A stretch of 9,050 bases of DNA. Source: Gracilimonas sp031580945 (GTDB lineage: Bacteria; Bacteroidota; Rhodothermia; Balneolales; Balneolaceae). The DNA is taken from NCBI GenBank assembly GCA_031580945.1, contig JAVLBT010000122.1, positions 1 to 9,050 of the forward strand, written 5' to 3'. Numbering within the stretch: position 1 is the first letter of the stretch; each line of letters starts with the position of its first letter. Of the stretch, positions 1 to 6,331 are shown one piece after another. The translations under genes were made by a program, and so were the position numbers. The notes under the pieces are model-generated. The model did no database searches. It worked only from the letters and a program-made list of their open reading frames with translations, and had not been told where the DNA came from.

Positions 1-144
1 GGCAAAATTTCGGAACCCTTCCTGAGTGTTAGGCACCTGCGACATATTTTTATCGCCGGTTTGGCGATCAAATAAAGAGATATCCAAGGTTTGTTTAGAA
101 ATGTCAATACCTACGATAAACCGCCATTTAATTGTAATTTCCAT
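1..144 (-). CDS. IS110-family transposase, N-terminal fragment (cut by window edge)
   Basis: The minus strand from the ATG at 144-142 reads without a stop to the window edge for 48 codons, starting MEITIKWRFIVGIDISKQ and continuing TLDISLFD. The pattern (V)GIDISKxxLDISLFD is the first strand of the RuvC-like DEDD domain of IS110/IS1111 transposases, and Asp14 would be the first acidic catalytic residue. These recombinases insert DNA guided by a bridge RNA encoded in the element's own non-coding end. The start is chosen because the family motif begins about ten residues in and the leader RNA ends just upstream. No strong ribosome binding site is seen; a weak AGG lies about ten bases upstream. 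Whether the rest is intact cannot be known here. Confidence 0.88.
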   Translation of the reverse strand, partial: MEITIKWRFIVGIDISKQTLDISLFDRQTGDKNMSQVPNTQEGFRNFA

Positions 145-184
145 AGCTATTTACCTATTTTAGTTGCGATTGAATAGCTGCCGA

Positions 185-354
185 GTAGTTATCTTCCCGC
201 CTCTTTTAAAAAGGTATACTTTCCATACTATATGGGCTTAGATAACTACCTGCCATGACGGGCTTTGATTCGAGATATGGGTTTGTCCCAAAGTGCCTCA
301 GAGATTGCCTGTCATGGTCCGGTAGCTTTTTTTGTTAGTAGCTAACCAACAAAA
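185..354 (-). ncRNA. Candidate IS110 bridge RNA
   Basis: Read on the minus strand, the transposase leader folds into three modules. A 5' stem-loop pairs 348-354 with 330-336. A target-binding-loop candidate is closed by 311-317 with 253-259 (CCATGAC/GTCATGG on the RNA) and can extend through 321-326 with 245-250; its inner hairpin is 287-290 with 278-281, flanked by candidate guides at 292-302 and 263-271. A donor-binding-loop candidate is closed by 240-249 with 185-194 (10 perfect pairs); it has an inner hairpin GGAAAG-UAUAC-CUUUUU and candidate guides either side. The order of modules, the length of about 170 nt and the position between left end and transposase ATG agree with the published IS621 bridge RNA. 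Expression and exact ends are not known. Confidence 0.72.
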
Positions 355-376
355 TATTTCACAGGAAGTCTAAAAG

Positions 377-378
377 AG
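377..378 (-). other. Predicted CT core dinucleotide at the IS110 left boundary
   Basis: On the minus strand the sequence across this point is GGGGCA-CT-CTTTTA. The bases before and including CT match the 5' guide of the first RNA hairpin (TCTGAGGCACT against TATGGGGCACT, 9 of 11). The bases including and after CT are complementary to the 3' guide of the second hairpin (TAAAAGAG, 8 of 8). Both matches share the same CT, as expected if it is the exchange core between left target and the left end of the element. This is inferred from guide logic, not from an empty site. Confidence 0.6.
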
Positions 379-418
379 TGCCCCATAAGAATCAAAGGAA
401 TAAACAATTGAACACGAG

Positions 419-463
419 GGATCTCAACGTCTTATTGGGAAAGTCATTCAACCTTTGAGATCC
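419..463. repeat. 9-bp inverted repeat (hairpin)
   Basis: GGATCTCAA at 419-427 is the exact reverse complement of TTGAGATCC at 455-463, with a 27-base loop. It lies about 40 bases outside the predicted IS110 end. There is no T-run or adjacent gene end to make it a terminator, and its role is unknown. Confidence 0.5.
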
Positions 464-610
464 ATCGCGTTCACCATACCATACCGAATATACCCCGCCG
501 GGCGCTCTGGATGACAACTTTGGGGCTATACAAGAAACCAATCCTTAGCGGGCTTTTCCCATTTTGAGTTTATATTTATTAGTGCAATAAGTATACAATT
601 ACCTTCATTT

Positions 611-670
611 GTCATCGAATTATCTAACATCTACAAGGATGACTCCTTCTTAAAGATTATAATCGAACTC
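611..670 (+). repeat. Dispersed intergenic repeat, copy 1 (TTATCTAACATCT family)
   Basis: GAATTATCTAACATCT at 617-632 occurs exactly, in reverse complement, at 6349-6364. A diverged direct copy, TTATCTAACATCT, lies at 6774-6786. Similarity to the 6764-6822 copy continues to the word GAACT about 45 bases on, with one indel. This copy also has GTCATC (611-616) facing GATGAC (637-642). All three copies are intergenic. No protein is encoded. Confidence 0.65.
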
Positions 671-803
671 AGATTTAAAAAATAAATCATTCCGCTGACT
701 AACTTTGAAAATGCTCATTACCGTCAAGGAGTATGGATTTATTTTAGCTAATTGTAATCAACTTTAGCTCTTTTTTCGTAGTCGCCCCGACTGCTCGTGG
801 TTG

Positions 804-827
804 ATTCTTTTGTTGGTACAAAAGAAT
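804..827. terminator. Hairpin downstream of the aspartate aminotransferase gene
   Basis: ATTCTTTTGT (804-813) and ACAAAAGAAT (818-827) pair perfectly over 10 bp around a four-base loop, 19 bases past the end of the aminotransferase reading frame. There is no clear T-run after it on the minus strand, so an intrinsic terminator is only one possibility. It could also be a transcript-stabilising hairpin or a repeat unit. Confidence 0.4.
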
Positions 828-845
828 GGGGATACGGATAAAAGA

Positions 846-2048
846 CTATAAATTTACCCCAACACTCCCCAGTCCTTCCTTAAACCGCTTCATCGCTTCT
901 TCAAGATCATTCATTGAAGCTGCATAGCTAAGGCGAACACCATTCGGTTCACCAAAAGCATCTCCAGGAACAAGTGCTAAGCCAAATTCATCCAGCAGGT
1001 ATAAACACAAGTCCGTGGAGGATTCGATGGTTGAGCCGTCCGGCTTTTTACTGCCGATGTAATGTGAGATATCCGGAAACACGTAAAACGCTCCACCCGG
1101 CATAAAACAGCTAACTCCCTCAATAGAATTCAGGGTATCAACCAGATAACTGCGGCGTTTCTTGAATTCCGCTCGCATGGCCTCAACTTCGTCCAGGTTT
1201 CCTTTGTAGGCAGCTTCACCGGCCTTTTGGGAAATAGACGAGGGAGCGGAAGTCTCCTGACTTTGTATCTTGGAAACGGCTCCAACAATATCACTTGAAG
1301 CAGCTAAATAGCCCAGTCGCCAACCAGTCATGGCAAAGCCCTTAGAAAATCCGTTGATCAACACTACACGGTCTTTCAGATCAGGAGCGACGTTCAGAAT
1401 ACCTACATGATCGCCTTCAAAAACAATATACTCGTAGATCTCATCGGAGATCACATATATCTCAGGATGCTTTCTCAGCACTTCAGCCAAACCTTTCAAT
1501 TCCTCAGCTGAATATTGTGCGCCCGTTGGATTTGAAGGGGAACACAGGATCAGCGCTTTCGTTTTGGGAGTGATAGCGTCTTCCAGTTGAGCAGGTGTGA
1601 GCTTGAAATTATTTTCAAAAGAAGTACGAATCGTAACTGATTCCCCTTCTGCGAGTCGCACCATCTCAGGATATGAAACCCAGTAAGGCGCCGGAATAAT
1701 CACTTCGTCACCGGGATCAATTAAGGCTAATATGGAAAACCCAACGGATTGCTTGGCCCCGTTTGAGCAGATGATCTGAGACGGATCAAAATCCAGGTTA
1801 TTGTCGCGCTTGAGCTTGGCACTTATGGATTCGCGCAGTTCGGGAGTGCCGGGATTCATTGTATAGCCGTGAAAACCATCTTCAATTGCTTTGATCGCAG
1901 CATCACAAATATGCTTTGGCGTCTTAAAATCGGGTTCACCTGCACTTAACGAAACGATGGATTTCCCTTGTCTTTTAAGTTCTTTGGCTCTTCCGCTTAC
2001 TTTTAGCGTGGCTGATGGTTGTACATTTTGGGCGCGTTTAGAGATCAT
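846..2048 (-). CDS. aspC: Pyridoxal-phosphate aspartate aminotransferase (class I, subgroup Ib-like)
   Basis: This cytoplasmic enzyme exchanges the amino group between aspartate and 2-oxoglutarate to give oxaloacetate and glutamate. The 400-residue protein has the full fold-type I signature: SAGEPDF near 35-41, the APYWVSYPE segment (120-128), SNPTG (172-176) with Asn173, Asp202 for the cofactor ring nitrogen and Tyr205. Lys236 in GFSKGFAMTGWR is the residue expected to form the Schiff base, and Arg372 in VRLSY is expected to bind the substrate carboxylate. The SAGEPDF and PYW patterns favour the Ib subgroup rather than the E. coli-type Ia. Some relatives act on prephenate or other amino acids, so substrate is inferred. 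The ATG at 2048 gives the usual N-terminus; no clear ribosome binding site precedes it. It is last in a run of minus-strand genes, 129 bases after coaD, and may have its own promoter. Confidence 0.93.
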   Translation of the reverse strand: MISKRAQNVQPSATLKVSGRAKELKRQGKSIVSLSAGEPDFKTPKHICDAAIKAIEDGFHGYTMNPGTPELRESISAKLKRDNNLDFDPSQIICSNGAKQSVGFSILALIDPGDEVIIPAPYWVSYPEMVRLAEGESVTIRTSFENNFKLTPAQLEDAITPKTKALILCSPSNPTGAQYSAEELKGLAEVLRKHPEIYVISDEIYEYIVFEGDHVGILNVAPDLKDRVVLINGFSKGFAMTGWRLGYLAASSDIVGAVSKIQSQETSAPSSISQKAGEAAYKGNLDEVEAMRAEFKKRRSYLVDTLNSIEGVSCFMPGGAFYVFPDISHYIGSKKPDGSTIESSTDLCLYLLDEFGLALVPGDAFGEPNGVRLSYAASMNDLEEAMKRFKEGLGSVGVNL

Positions 2049-2177
2049 AAAATTTTAAACTATGGTATGAGAGTGAGTGTATTTCTTCAATGGAAAATAA
2101 AAAACCTTCATCTAAGAAAGGTAACTGAATAATTTTTGGATACATTTCGTGCTGAGATGCATGGAATCGAGCCTTTT

Positions 2178-2681
2178 TTAAGATCGATCCATTTCTTTGA
2201 ATTTATTTCTCAATGCGTCCCCAACGTTTTGAGGTACAAAAGAGCTAAGGTCTCCGCCCCAGTATGCAACTTCTTTTACGATGGAGGCCGAGATAAAGGT
2301 AAATTCCTCATCGGGCATCAGGAAAATGGTATCCACTTCCGGAGCCAGCCTTTTATTGGTAAGAGCCATCCGGAATTCATATTCAAAATCGGAGATCTGT
2401 CGCACGCCCCGTACCAACGTATCGGCTTTCATTTTTTGAGCATGGTCGACCAATAATCCTGTAAACTGATTAACTTCTACCTTCTCCGCCCACTTTTCTC
2501 CGCTGATACATTCCCGTATCAATTCAACCCGTTCTTCTCCGGTAAAAACAGCTTCCTTTTTTTTATTAACAGCTACCGTTACGATCACTTTATTGAATAG
2601 ACGAGTAGCTCGCTCTAAAATATCAAGGTGGCCGTTGGTGATAGGGTCAAAAGAGCCCGGGTATAAAGCTATGGTTTTCAT
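2178..2681 (-). CDS. coaD: Phosphopantetheine adenylyltransferase
   Basis: CoaD transfers AMP from ATP to 4'-phosphopantetheine to make dephospho-CoA, the penultimate step of coenzyme A synthesis. The 167-residue protein starts MKTIALYPGSFDPITNGHLD and has the nucleotidyltransferase (T/H)xGH motif as TNGH at 15-18. Further family blocks are RGVRQISDFEYE (91-102), which contacts ATP and substrate, and TFISASIVKEVA (128-139), the counterpart of the ISSTxVRE motif. The length fits the family (about 160 residues). All key residues appear present, so the gene looks intact. It lies downstream of rsmD, a pairing common across bacteria, but a hairpin with a T-run and 138 bases separate them, so it may be transcribed separately. 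Confidence 0.96.
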   Translation of the reverse strand: MKTIALYPGSFDPITNGHLDILERATRLFNKVIVTVAVNKKKEAVFTGEERVELIRECISGEKWAEKVEVNQFTGLLVDHAQKMKADTLVRGVRQISDFEYEFRMALTNKRLAPEVDTIFLMPDEEFTFISASIVKEVAYWGGDLSSFVPQNVGDALRNKFKEMDRS

Positions 2682-2784
2682 AGGTTGAATTTAGTTGTTC
2701 ATTTATTTGCAAAAAAGCGTTCGCCGCATAAAAGTGAGTGTTTGGAATCTAAATAAATCCAAGAATTCAGTAATTGATTCTTAG

Positions 2785-2816
2785 AAAAACAATTTGATTT
2801 TGGATATATCAAATTG
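2785..2816 (-). terminator. Putative intrinsic terminator after rsmD
   Basis: On the minus strand CAATTTGAT (2816-2808) pairs perfectly with ATCAAATTG (2798-2790) around a nine-base loop, followed at once by TTTTT (2789-2785). It begins four bases past the rsmD stop codon. The stem is AT-rich, so termination may be only partial. Confidence 0.5.
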
Positions 2817-2819
2817 CGA

Positions 2820-3380
2820 TCAAGTTAACTCCGACTCTTCCGGGTGTTTTTGAAAAATACTTACTATTGTGCGGCCATAGGCTTTTGAGAAGGTACAATT
2901 GGGGTGATCTGAAAAATCTTTGTATTTATCGTGTTCCAAAAACAACCAGCCCTCTTCCGTCAACCAGTTTTCTGTGATCACCTTATCCACAATATCTTCC
3001 ATGAAGGGAAAATCGTAAGGGGGATCACAAAATATAAAATGATTTGGAGTAGCCATCCCATCCAGGTATCTCATCACATCAGCACAAACCACTCGTAGTT
3101 GATTATCGATTTCAAATTCTTTGGCTGTCTTCTCAATCTGTTTTGCATTTTGGGGATCTATTTCAACCGCTGTAACGTGTTTGGCCCCTCTTGAAATAGC
3201 TTCGTATCCCAGGCTGCCTGACCCAGCAAAGAGATCCAGAATAATGGTCCCTTCCATAAATACCCGGGCTTCGATCAGGTTAAATATACTTTCTTTGGTA
3301 CGGTCGGTGGTAGGACGAACATCCAGTCCTTTGGGAATGCTAAAACTTCGGCCTTTTAATTTTCCTGTAATGATCCGCAT
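2820..3380 (-). CDS. rsmD: 16S rRNA (guanine966-N2)-methyltransferase
   Basis: RsmD methylates N2 of G966 in 16S rRNA during 30S assembly, using S-adenosylmethionine. The 186-residue protein has the family N-terminus MRIITGKLKGR and then RPTTDRTKE (22-30). The SAM-binding loop is DLFAGSGSLGYEAISRGA (49-66), an acidic residue that should contact the SAM ribose lies in VEID, and the N-methyltransferase catalytic motif DPPY is at 119-122. Length is normal and no motif is missing. The ATG at 3380 matches the conserved start. It lies 88 bases after the DUF3822-like gene and upstream of coaD. Confidence 0.95.
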   Translation of the reverse strand: MRIITGKLKGRSFSIPKGLDVRPTTDRTKESIFNLIEARVFMEGTIILDLFAGSGSLGYEAISRGAKHVTAVEIDPQNAKQIEKTAKEFEIDNQLRVVCADVMRYLDGMATPNHFIFCDPPYDFPFMEDIVDKVITENWLTEEGWLFLEHDKYKDFSDHPNCTFSKAYGRTIVSIFQKHPEESELT

Positions 3381-3401
3381 GGCGGAATGTGAAATTTTAA
3401 G

Positions 3402-3443
3402 TATTAAATGTTAAATATGTTTGCCTCAATTTAACATTTAATA
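3402..3443. repeat. 15-bp perfect palindrome between the DUF3822-like gene and rsmD
   Basis: TATTAAATGTTAAAT (3402-3416) is the exact reverse complement of 3429-3443, with a 12-base loop. A competing hairpin CTCAAT/ATTGAG (3425-3430/3443-3448) overlaps the right arm. No T-run follows on the minus strand. It may stabilise or attenuate the transcript, or be a member of an AT-rich intergenic palindrome family. Confidence 0.6.
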
Positions 3444-3468
3444 TTGAGCATTTAGAATTTCAGGATCA

Positions 3469-4329
3469 TTAAAAATCCAAGCTAAGTAAAATGGCAGGAA
3501 AAGCAGCGGCGAGGTCAAAACCGTATGTTTTTTCTTCAGCCTCTACACCGATCATTTCAAGGGAATTGAGCTTAACGATCTCGGCAGAATCATCCCAAAA
3601 TCCCTGTAAAGAACGCTCAATTTCATGGGTTTGATGCCCAAATAAGTAGATCGTTTCATGCAGGCCTTTCATCCAGCTGGAGTTTTTCGCCTGTTGCAAC
3701 CAATGGTATGGCAAGTCTTCGGACTGATCAAAATTGATGTATGTAGCAGCTCTGAATTTTCCCAATAAAAATGAAGTGATGGATATTACATTTTCGTGAC
3801 ACCCAATCATTAAAAAAGACCCCCCGGGTTTTGCGAATGATGACCATTTTTGCGCCATCTCAAAATCGCTGCTAAAATCGGTGGTAGCTACCTGTGTAGT
3901 AAGTTCATCAAAACCGGCCATAAGGTTTCGTCTGCGCACACAAAGGAATTTATATTCATTATTATGAATGGCGTGCCAGGTGGGTTCAATATACTCACGC
4001 TCTACTCCTTTCATTAAGATCCCAAGATGATCTTCGCGCTCATCGGCGTTATCGTACACTACTTTGGGGAAAACCGTCCAGCATTCATGGCCAGGATGCG
4101 TGAGTGCCCGAACAGATTTTATGTTATGCTGGGTTCGAAAGCGCTCGAAAGTTGAAAGAATATGTGGAAAATGGTCTTCATGCTGTCGAGTAATGGCATT
4201 TATGACATCAAAATTGAAGTCAAAGGAGCCAATACGAAAAAGGTGTTTATCCTTTTCCGGATCATTTATTGAATAGAAAAGCCGATCCGAGAAAAAACAA
4301 ACACCTAAATTTGCAGACTTGTCATCCAT
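3469..4329 (-). CDS. DUF3822-like protein
   Basis: This is a predicted soluble protein of 286 residues without signal peptide or membrane segment. The central motif GGSFLMIGCHENVISITSFLLGKF, followed by a segment like YINFDQSEDLPYHWL and then LHETIYLFGH, recalls the layout of DUF3822. That family from Bacteroidota is thought to have an actin-like (ASKHA) fold and is often encoded just upstream of rsmD. The assignment rests on context plus pattern resemblance. Molecular function is unknown; the neighbourhood only suggests a link to rRNA modification or cell-envelope housekeeping. The ATG at 4329 is preferred over an in-frame TTG one codon earlier (4332) because it forms a TGATG stop-start overlap with the preceding gene, implying translational coupling. 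Confidence 0.6.
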   Translation of the reverse strand: MDDKSANLGVCFFSDRLFYSINDPEKDKHLFRIGSFDFNFDVINAITRQHEDHFPHILSTFERFRTQHNIKSVRALTHPGHECWTVFPKVVYDNADEREDHLGILMKGVEREYIEPTWHAIHNNEYKFLCVRRRNLMAGFDELTTQVATTDFSSDFEMAQKWSSFAKPGGSFLMIGCHENVISITSFLLGKFRAATYINFDQSEDLPYHWLQQAKNSSWMKGLHETIYLFGHQTHEIERSLQGFWDDSAEIVKLNSLEMIGVEAEEKTYGFDLAAAFPAILLSLDF

Positions 4330-4802
4330 CAATTCCAGTTTGGCGCATTTCGCATCGTCGTTCGTTCGAGGCTACCGATGGCATCACGGGTATCGGGATC
4401 TTCAAGTAAATAGATTTGCGGGCGCAGTGTGTCGTTCCGGGAATATTCAAAGCGATTACCTGTGCGCGGTGAATATATGAGTGAATCCGGATTAAAAGGG
4501 CCATCAAAAGAAGCTCCAAATAAAGTATCACCCATGGCAATCATCATCGAGTCTGACTTCAGGAAACTCACCAAACTATCCAAGCCACCGTCAGACGGAG
4601 GGAATTCATCATTCCTTGTTTCATACTGAATGAGTGCATCTTTGGTGTCTACAAGTCGCTGGCGGACTTTTTCCGTCATAGCTTCCCGTTCCTTTACTTC
4701 CTGATACGGGGTTATTAAAGAATCATATAACCAGTAGGAAAGTCCAATTATGATAATTCCTAAAACAATGGTCAAAATTTTATTACGCGTTTCAATGTCC
4801 AT
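4329..4802 (-). CDS. Membrane-anchored protein, possibly pseudopilin-like
   Basis: I do not recognise this 157-residue protein as a named family. It has a short charged N-terminus (MDIETRNK) and one strong membrane segment (about 9-27, ILTIVLGIIIIGLSYWLYD). A charged helix that may be coiled coil follows (about 33-62), then a C-terminal domain. The stretch ALIQYETRNDEFPPSDGGLD followed by SLVSFLKSD resembles the GspG-type major pseudopilin pattern (ALxxYxxDNxxYPTTxxGLxALV), and the later GPFNPDSLIYSP and IYLLEDP segments resemble its calcium-site region. It lacks a prepilin peptidase cleavage site before the membrane helix, so it is probably not a processed pseudopilin. Its stop overlaps the next start by one base, so the two products are probably made together. 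Confidence 0.7.
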   Translation of the reverse strand: MDIETRNKILTIVLGIIIIGLSYWLYDSLITPYQEVKEREAMTEKVRQRLVDTKDALIQYETRNDEFPPSDGGLDSLVSFLKSDSMMIAMGDTLFGASFDGPFNPDSLIYSPRTGNRFEYSRNDTLRPQIYLLEDPDTRDAIGSLERTTMRNAPNWN

Positions 4803-4830
4803 GAAAAAGCAACTGAGTTAATTGTTTAAG

Positions 4831-4836
4831 ATTATA
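4831..4836 (-). promoter_or_regulatory. Possible -10 box for the minus-strand gene block
   Basis: TATAAT reads on the minus strand at 4836-4831, 28 bases before the ATG at 4802, in the 175-base divergent gap shared with the MATE gene. No convincing -35 box was seen, and promoters in Bacteroidota often deviate from the sigma-70 consensus, so this is weak. Confidence 0.3.
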
Positions 4837-4977
4837 AATCCCACAAAATTCGGAAAAAGAAAATACACGCACACCCATAGATATGCAACTTTATAGGCTA
4901 CTGAAAAATATGAATTCGTAAAAGTTTATCAGCTTATATTTTCAGCTGTCCATTTTAACCTAAATTTCTTCATTTTT

Positions 4978-6276
4978 TTGAACCGGCAAATACTTCGGCT
5001 TGCTATTCCCAATATCATCAGCAACCTGTCAGTACCCCTTCTCGGTGTAGTCGATACCGCCGTTGTTGGCCGACTTGAACATGTCTATTTCCTTGGCGCC
5101 ATTGCGGTAGGGAGTATTATTTTTGATTTTATTTTTTGGGGATTTGGTTTTCTGCGCATGGGCACCACCGGGCTGGTAGCTCAGGCGTATGGTGCACAAG
5201 AAGTGCGCAAAACCCGAATTATATTAGCGCGAGTGCTTGTTGTTGCGCTTGCAAGCAGCGCTCTGATCTTGCTCATTCAGATCCCCCTTATCGAACTTTC
5301 GCTTTTCCTGGTGAACGCCTCGCCTGAAGTTGAGGAATATACAAGGATCTATTATCACATCAGGATCTTTGCAGCTCCCGCCACACTTTGCCTCTTTGGT
5401 ATTAACGGTTGGTTTCTTGGAATGCAAAACTCAACCTATCCAATGATCGTTACCATCTTCTTAAATCTTGTAAATATTGGGTTGAACCTGCTTTTTGTGT
5501 TCCAGTTTGGGATGGATGTGGACGGCATTGCAACCGGAAGCCTGATTGCAAGCTTCATGGCTTTGGGACTTGCGTTCTTCCTTTACAAATACAAATATAG
5601 CGGAGTAAAATTAGAGATTCGGTGGCATGAACTGATCGAAACCGAGGAGTTAAAGAAATTCTTTTCGGTGAATCGGGATATCGTGATCCGCACACTATGC
5701 CTGATTTTTTCTTACGCTTTTTTCACCTCAAAATCAGCAGAAATGGGGGATGTGGTGTTAGCGGCAAACACCATTTTACTGCAAATGTGGTACATCAGTT
5801 CGTACGGAACCGATGGTTTTGCCTATGCAGCGGAGAGCCTGGTCGGAAGATTCAAAGGCGCAAACGATGAGGATAAACTTAAGAAAGCAGTAATCGCAAA
5901 TATGCTGTGGGGACTCGGTTTTGGCTTGCTTGGAACCTTTACCTATGCCGTTTTTGATACTGAAATACTTTCCCTTTTTACCGATAAAGAAAATGTGATC
6001 GCTGTTGCTACAACGGTCGTAATCTGGCTTATCGTTGCCCCTATTGTGAATAGTGTCTGTTTTATTTGGGATGGTGTTTATATTGGAGCTACAGCAACGG
6101 GAGCCATGCGAAACTCCATGCTTATTGCCACAATTTTAGTTTTTATCCCTATTTACTTTATCAGTGCTCCATATGCCGGAATTCATGCTTTATGGATGTC
6201 CATGACGGGCTTCATGGTGGCAAGGGGAGTTATGCTCTCAATCTATGCTCCTTCGAGAATTTTTGGTGATGCTTAA
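4978..6276 (+). CDS. MATE-family efflux transporter (DinF-like)
   Basis: This is an inner-membrane antiporter of the multidrug and toxic compound extrusion family, exporting cationic or other small molecules in exchange for Na+ or H+. The 432-residue protein is almost wholly hydrophobic, consistent with 12 membrane helices in two MatE repeats (about 1-210 and 225-432). N-terminal blocks typical of the family are LAIPNIISNLSVPLLGVVDTA with VVGRL, then GTTGLVAQAYGA (62-73). The second repeat has GTDGFAYAAESLVG, typical of the DinF branch. The start is TTG at 4978: the frame is open upstream only to a stop at about 4894 with no ATG or GTG between, and MNRQILRLAIPN matches the usual start. A weak start codon and no visible ribosome binding site suggest low translation. 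Substrate cannot be told from sequence. Confidence 0.92.
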   Translation: MNRQILRLAIPNIISNLSVPLLGVVDTAVVGRLEHVYFLGAIAVGSIIFDFIFWGFGFLRMGTTGLVAQAYGAQEVRKTRIILARVLVVALASSALILLIQIPLIELSLFLVNASPEVEEYTRIYYHIRIFAAPATLCLFGINGWFLGMQNSTYPMIVTIFLNLVNIGLNLLFVFQFGMDVDGIATGSLIASFMALGLAFFLYKYKYSGVKLEIRWHELIETEELKKFFSVNRDIVIRTLCLIFSYAFFTSKSAEMGDVVLAANTILLQMWYISSYGTDGFAYAAESLVGRFKGANDEDKLKKAVIANMLWGLGFGLLGTFTYAVFDTEILSLFTDKENVIAVATTVVIWLIVAPIVNSVCFIWDGVYIGATATGAMRNSMLIATILVFIPIYFISAPYAGIHALWMSMTGFMVARGVMLSIYAPSRIFGDA

Positions 6277-6331
6277 GTTCCTAAGGCTCGTGGTAATCTG
6301 ATATATTTAAGCCAATAGTAATACAAGTCCA

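Larger units (their letters stand above)
1..378 (-). mobile_element. Left end of an IS110-family insertion sequence (partial)
   Basis: This is the transposase-proximal left end of an IS110-type element; the rest lies beyond the left edge. It holds the first codons of a DEDD transposase (1-144) and a leader of about 230 bases with the folding pattern of a bridge RNA. The outer limit is set at the CT on the minus strand at 378-377, because guide segments in the RNA match the DNA on both sides of that CT: 292-302 resembles 377-387, and 201-208 is complementary to 371-378. IS110 elements usually lack terminal inverted repeats, and none was seen. The transposase and fold are seen directly; the exact boundary is inferred. 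Confidence 0.75.
379..845. other. Gene-free flank of the IS110 element
   Basis: No credible coding region was found in either strand between the element and the aspartate aminotransferase gene. The stretch holds a 9-bp inverted repeat (419-427/455-463), a short word shared with another intergenic repeat (510-521, GATGACAACTTT), one copy of a dispersed repeat (about 611-670) and a 10-bp hairpin (804-827). It is probably host intergenic DNA into which the element inserted. Confidence 0.6.

Noticed and set aside
145..378. Bacteroidota-type promoter within the IS110 leader
   Set aside because: A near match to TAnnTTTG around 350-357 on the minus strand lacks one base and has no clear upstream box; IS110 promoters may also form only at the joined ends.
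744..776. Terminator on the plus strand (AGCTAA/TTAGCT followed by a run of T)
   Set aside because: The stem is only about six base pairs and AT-rich, and no plus-strand gene lies upstream for it to end.
2136..2456. Open frame of 106 codons on the plus strand
   Set aside because: It runs antisense through coaD, whose motifs are unmistakable; composition is not protein-like.
3121..3414. Open frame of 97 codons on the plus strand
   Set aside because: Antisense to rsmD, which has intact catalytic motifs.
4322..4540. Open frame of 72 codons on the minus strand with a hydrophobic start
   Set aside because: It overlaps the pseudopilin-like gene in another frame and crosses into the next gene; the larger gene is coupled by TGATG and is the better call.
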